9,212 nt of DNA from an uncultured Bacteroidaceae bacterium (lineage in GTDB: Bacteria; Bacteroidota; Bacteroidia; Bacteroidales; Bacteroidaceae). Of this stretch, positions 6,783 through 9,212 are shown piece after piece; position 1 is the first letter of the stretch, and the number at the start of each line of letters is the position of its first letter. Where the stretch lies: contig CAJGCJ010000076.1 of assembly GCA_904501775.1 (NCBI GenBank), forward strand, positions 1 through 9,212, read 5' to 3'. The notes beneath the pieces were generated by a model. The model did not search any database and had not been told where the DNA came from. It saw nothing but the letters and a program-made list of their open reading frames with translations. The translations under genes and the position numbers were made by a program.

Positions 6783-8195
6783 ATGAAAACTCGTCTTGAA
6801 CACGATTCATTGGGTGAGATTCAAGTTCCCGCCGATGCTTATTATGGAGTGCAAACATTGCGTGCAATTGAGAACTTTCACGAGATAAGTGGTATCACTA
6901 TCAGTGACCACCCCTATTATGTAAAGGCCTTGGCGCAGGTCAAGTGGGCTGCTGCTCATGCCAACATGTCATTGGGTACGCTCGATTCCACAATAGGTAA
7001 CGCTATAAAAGCAGCTTGTGAGGAGATTATAGGTGGTGCGCTTGTCGACCAGTTCCCCGTAGACCTGATACAGGGTGGTGCAGGTACATCAACAAATATG
7101 AATATAAACGAGGTGGTAGCCAACCGTGCGCTCGAGATTCTTGGCCATCAGAAAGGTGAGTATCAGTATTGCCACCCCAACGACCATGTAAACCTCTCAC
7201 AGTCTACTAACGATGCCTATCCTACATCGTTCAAACTCTGTTTCATATATCACAACGAAGACCTCGTAAAGGAACTATCGAAGCTTATTGAGTCGTTCCG
7301 CGCCAAGGGTAAGGAGTTTGACGGTATATTGAAGATGGGCCGCACTCAGTTGCAGGATGCTGTGCCCATGACTCTGGGACAGGAGTTCGAGGCTTTTGCT
7401 GCTACTCTTGAAGAGGAGATTGCACGTCTTAACGAAGCTGCGAAGCTGTTCCTCGAGGTTAACATGGGTGCAACAGCCATCGGTACAGGTATCAACACCG
7501 AGCCCGGCTATGCCAAGGCTTGTGTTGAGGCTCTTGCCCAGATAACAGGACGCGACTTTGTGCTTGCAGGCAATCTTGTAGAGGCTACCCCCGATGCCGG
7601 CTCATCTGTAATGTATTCATCTGTGCTCAAGCGCATGGCTGTGAAACTCTCTAAGATATGTAACGACCTTCGTCTGTTGTCGAGCGGTCCTCGCTGTGGC
7701 TTGAACGAGATTAACTTGCCTCCTATGCAGCCCGGTTCAAGTATCATGCCCGGTAAGGTAAACCCCGTAATCCCCGAGGTGGTGAACCAGATATGCTTCA
7801 GAGTGATTGGCAACGACCTCACTGTAACCTTCGCAGCCGAGGCTGGTCAGTTGCAGCTTAATGTAATGGAGCCGGTTCTTGTACACGCTATAATATCATC
7901 TATCCGTATGTTGCTCAAGGGTATGGCTCGTCTGCGTACATTATGTGTTGACGGTATAACAGCCAACGAGGGACATTGCCGCGAATTGGTAATGGGCAGC
8001 ATCGGTATAGTAACAGCGCTAACCCCAACACTCGGTTACGAGAACTCTGCCAAGATTGCAAAGCGCGCTCTCAAAGAGAACCGCAGTGTATACGACCTTG
8101 TGCTCGAAGAGAATCTGCTTACAAAAGAAGAGCTTGATGAACTGTTGCGTCCCGAGAATATGATAGCTCCTCACAAGTTCTATGCAAAAAAATAA
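6783..8195 (+). CDS. aspA: Aspartate ammonia-lyase
   Basis: The enzyme converts L-aspartate to fumarate and ammonia in the cytoplasm. In Bacteroidales this can feed the reductive branch to succinate. The 470-residue product has the full fumarase/aspartase superfamily set: GTSTNMN (101-107), HVNLSQSTNDAYPT (135-148) and the signature loop GSSIMPGKVNP (318-328), with S319/S320 holding the catalytic serine and K325 and N327 in the substrate site. GTSTNMN and NLSQSTND are the aspartase forms; fumarase C usually has SGTQSNMN and NKSQSSND, so AspA is preferred over FumC. Length matches the family (about 470). The start ATG at 6783 begins the usual MKTRLEHDSLGE N-terminus. It stands alone between a long A/T-rich spacer and a strong terminator. 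Confidence 0.95.
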   Translation: MKTRLEHDSLGEIQVPADAYYGVQTLRAIENFHEISGITISDHPYYVKALAQVKWAAAHANMSLGTLDSTIGNAIKAACEEIIGGALVDQFPVDLIQGGAGTSTNMNINEVVANRALEILGHQKGEYQYCHPNDHVNLSQSTNDAYPTSFKLCFIYHNEDLVKELSKLIESFRAKGKEFDGILKMGRTQLQDAVPMTLGQEFEAFAATLEEEIARLNEAAKLFLEVNMGATAIGTGINTEPGYAKACVEALAQITGRDFVLAGNLVEATPDAGSSVMYSSVLKRMAVKLSKICNDLRLLSSGPRCGLNEINLPPMQPGSSIMPGKVNPVIPEVVNQICFRVIGNDLTVTFAAEAGQLQLNVMEPVLVHAIISSIRMLLKGMARLRTLCVDGITANEGHCRELVMGSIGIVTALTPTLGYENSAKIAKRALKENRSVYDLVLEENLLTKEELDELLRPENMIAPHKFYAKK

Positions 8196-8266
8196 ACTGT
8201 AATTATTAAATTGACACTCATTTAAGTTATAATAATTAAGTTAAGTCTAATTCTAACAACCTTTTC

Positions 8267-8303
8267 GACTCTGCCAATAGTGATATTCGCAGAGTCTTTT
8301 TTT
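8267..8303 (+). terminator. Intrinsic terminator of aspA
   Basis: GACTCTGC (8267-8274) pairs with GCAGAGTC (8289-8296). After a C-C mismatch, AATA (8276-8279) pairs with TATT (8284-8287), closing a GTGA tetraloop of the GNRA type. Seven T residues follow at 8297-8303. It lies about 70 bp after the aspA stop. Confidence 0.88.
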
Positions 8304-8456
8304 GTTTAAGAATCTCTTGTCTATGTTAATTGTTATTGCATAAGGATTGTAAAAAAATATCATTATTCCCTTGTTCTCATTCAAGTAGAACTGCACCTTA
8401 ATAAGGATGCAATATGAACCTACAATAGAAATGTAAGCAGTAACTTTATCAAACAA

Positions 8457-8618
8457 CTACACCTTTGCTTTAAGAAACTCAGCGTGCTCTCCAAGGTTGT
8501 CGCTGCTGTAATGATAGTCGATATAAGCGACGGGTATTTGCTTATGTATCAGTGCGGGATATCCCGACCTCGTGCAAAGAATTGTATAGGATAAATAATG
8601 TGGATTAAAACATAAATT
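8457..8618 (-). pseudogene. Gene remnant without start codon (C-terminal fragment)
   Basis: The minus strand is open from 8618 to a TAG at 8459-8457, 53 codons, with no Met and no ATG. The last 35 or so residues look strongly like real protein: SGYPALIHKQIPVAYIDYHY followed by SSDNLGEHAEFLKAKV. Codons there (CCC, GTC, ATC, GAC, AGC, GAG) match the neighbouring genes, while the first 14 codons are A/T-rich and look like spacer. This is best read as the 3' end of a gene whose upstream part was lost or replaced, the break lying near 8565-8580. I do not recognise the parent family. It is convergent with aspA. Confidence 0.5.
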
Positions 8619-8660
8619 CTAAAAAAAACATTAAAACCCTCGTCAAAGAAAAGCAAAACC

Positions 8661-8703
8661 ACTCTATAAACTGTTTATAAAAGAAAACAAACTTTATAAA
8701 CTG
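8661..8703 (+). repeat. Pair of 13-bp direct repeats 30 bp apart upstream of the orphan gene
   Basis: ACTCTATAAACTG (8661-8673) and ACTTTATAAACTG (8691-8703) agree at 12 of 13 positions with a period of exactly 30 bp, about three helical turns. The first copy is part of a dyad, TATAAACTGTTTATA (8665-8679). The second copy ends 9 bp before the ATG at 8713. The arrangement suits paired binding of a regulator on one DNA face, but low complexity leaves chance open. Confidence 0.45.
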
Positions 8704-8712
8704 CAAAAAAGA

Positions 8713-8967
8713 ATGGAAAACACAAACATAGCTCACCTGCTCACCTTCGACGAGCAGACCATTGGAGAGATATATCAATACGCGCTCAAGTTTACCGACA
8801 ATACGCAGCTTGCACTGTTGCTTACACACCGCACGCTGCCACACATAGTAGACTACAACAGGGTCCCGGAATGTTCGTTGCGTTATAAACTCAAGCAACA
8901 TGCAAAGCAAGTCGTATGGGTGCAATTTATGGCATTAAACGAAAATACTCCAACCTGTGACTGCTGA
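8713..8967 (+). CDS. Small orphan protein, possibly related to the N-terminal part of ECF sigma factors
   Basis: The product has 84 residues, begins MENTNIAHLLTFDEQTIGE and ends in CDC. It is predicted soluble and largely helical, without signal peptide or membrane segment. The pattern EIYQYALKFTDNTQLALLL, a loop, then LRYKLKQHAKQVVWVQFMAL resembles the two-helix layout of sigma region 2 in ECF factors (an YALK/T-x-D-x-x-L helix followed by an LRxxLxxxAK helix), but it lacks the D-x-V-Q-E-x-F core motif and there is no region 4 downstream in any frame. This similarity is an inference from pattern only. Codon use (GAC, GAG, CTC, ACC, AAG) agrees with neighbouring genes and supports real coding. 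The direct repeats at 8661-8703 lie directly upstream. It may be an intact small protein or a shortened sigma-like gene. Confidence 0.6.
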   Translation: MENTNIAHLLTFDEQTIGEIYQYALKFTDNTQLALLLTHRTLPHIVDYNRVPECSLRYKLKQHAKQVVWVQFMALNENTPTCDC

Positions 8968-9019
8968 GAAACTGAGCCCAAGCAGTGTGCAATCACCGCC
9001 TGTTTAAATATGCTTATTC

Positions 9020-9046
9020 GTATCTTTGAGTTACGCTCTAAGATAC
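9020..9046. repeat. Hairpin with 11-bp arms
   Basis: GTATCTTTGAG (9020-9030) faces CTCTAAGATAC (9036-9046): ten pairs with one T-T mismatch and a TTACG loop. No T tract follows, so it is not a typical plus-strand terminator for the gene ending at 8967. It sits just upstream of the candidate promoter at 9072. Confidence 0.5.
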
Positions 9047-9071
9047 TTTCGCTCGCTGCAAAATATTCAAG

Positions 9072-9079
9072 TAACTTTG
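9072..9079 (+). promoter_or_regulatory. Candidate -7 box (TAACTTTG) reading out of the right edge
   Basis: TAACTTTG matches TAnnTTTG exactly, and TTTC at 9047-9050, next to the hairpin, is a one-mismatch -33 box about 21 bp upstream. It would drive a gene beyond position 9212. Confidence 0.45.
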
Positions 9080-9212
9080 GCAAGAAAAGATAACTCGCTT
9101 AGAATAAATCGGTTGGTCGGATTGCATGAAAATTGGGTAACGAGATAGCAACCGTTCGTATTTCTGAGTTCTTCATTACTTTACTCCAATGTGATAACTC
9201 TTGACGCTACAA

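Larger units (their letters stand above)
8196..8712. other. 517-bp region between aspA and the orphan gene
   Basis: It starts with an A/T-only inverted repeat (TAATTATTA at 8200-8208 and TAATAATTA at 8230-8238), then the aspA terminator (8267-8303). From 8304 to 8456 I see only A/T-rich DNA with no supported feature. A minus-strand gene remnant (8457-8618) and a direct-repeat pair (8661-8703) follow. No exact TAnnTTTG box is found before the gene at 8713. Confidence 0.6.
8968..9212. other. Right-edge spacer with hairpin and outward promoter; no gene seen
   Basis: No plus-strand frame after the promoter box at 9072 contains a credible gene start before the window ends, so the transcript would have a leader longer than 120 nt. 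The minus strand carries one frame from an ATG at 9176 (MKNSEIRTVAISLPNFHAIR and on) that meets TAA at 9101-9099 and then stays open to inside the gene at 8713. It may be a dispersed non-coding element or a decayed small ORF. Confidence 0.4.

Noticed and set aside
8253..8456. Minus-strand frame of 67 codons downstream of aspA
   Set aside because: It starts at TTG, overlaps the aspA terminator, is A/T-rich and shows no coding character.
8555..8566. Perfect 12-bp palindrome CGGGATATCCCG
   Set aside because: It lies within the coding-like part of the gene remnant (codons for Ser-Gly-Tyr-Pro), so chance is the simplest explanation; no second copy was seen.

Overview
The window looks like chromosomal DNA from a member of the Bacteroidales (Bacteroides/Prevotella-like). 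Several things point there: promoter boxes of the Bacteroidota type (TAnnTTTG) without clear Shine-Dalgarno sequences, a lipoprotein form of dipeptidyl peptidase III with the HECLGH zinc motif, a CatA-like acetyltransferase of the family common in gut Bacteroidales, and AT-rich spacers around genes of moderate GC. No rRNA, tRNA, CRISPR array, transposase or phage gene is visible.

Layout. Positions 1-571 hold the N-terminal 190 codons of a minus-strand CatA-like acetyltransferase that runs off the left edge. A 413-bp divergent spacer follows. It carries candidate promoters for both directions and a coding-like stretch of 48 codons interrupted by an amber codon. Positions 985-2238 encode a secreted M28-type metallopeptidase that converges on upp (uracil phosphoribosyltransferase, 2324-2947, minus), with a strong shared terminator between them. 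A 223-bp divergent promoter region separates upp from a lipoprotein dipeptidyl peptidase III (3171-5219). That gene converges, across a second strong bidirectional terminator, on a two-gene minus-strand operon: an SDR oxidoreductase (5529-6245) followed after 5 bp by a 68-residue four-cysteine protein (5317-5523). A 537-bp spacer leads to aspartate ammonia-lyase (aspA, 6783-8195), which ends at a clear hairpin terminator. The last kilobase is accessory-like. It has a start-less gene remnant on the minus strand, a pair of 13-bp direct repeats exactly 30 bp apart, a small orphan gene of 84 codons, and an element with a hairpin and a promoter box pointing out of the right edge.

How the genes work together. 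The conserved genes are mainly housekeeping or nutrient-use functions: extracytoplasmic peptide breakdown (M28 peptidase, DPP III), amino-acid catabolism to fumarate (AspA) and pyrimidine salvage (Upp). Apart from the SDR/four-cysteine pair, the genes appear to be separate transcription units bounded by hairpin terminators. A shared link between peptide cleavage and aspartate use is plausible but not shown by the sequence. I see no clear multi-gene defence or mobile system. The least explained parts are the four-cysteine partner of the SDR, the amber-interrupted leader ORF, and the orphan/remnant region at 8457-9212.
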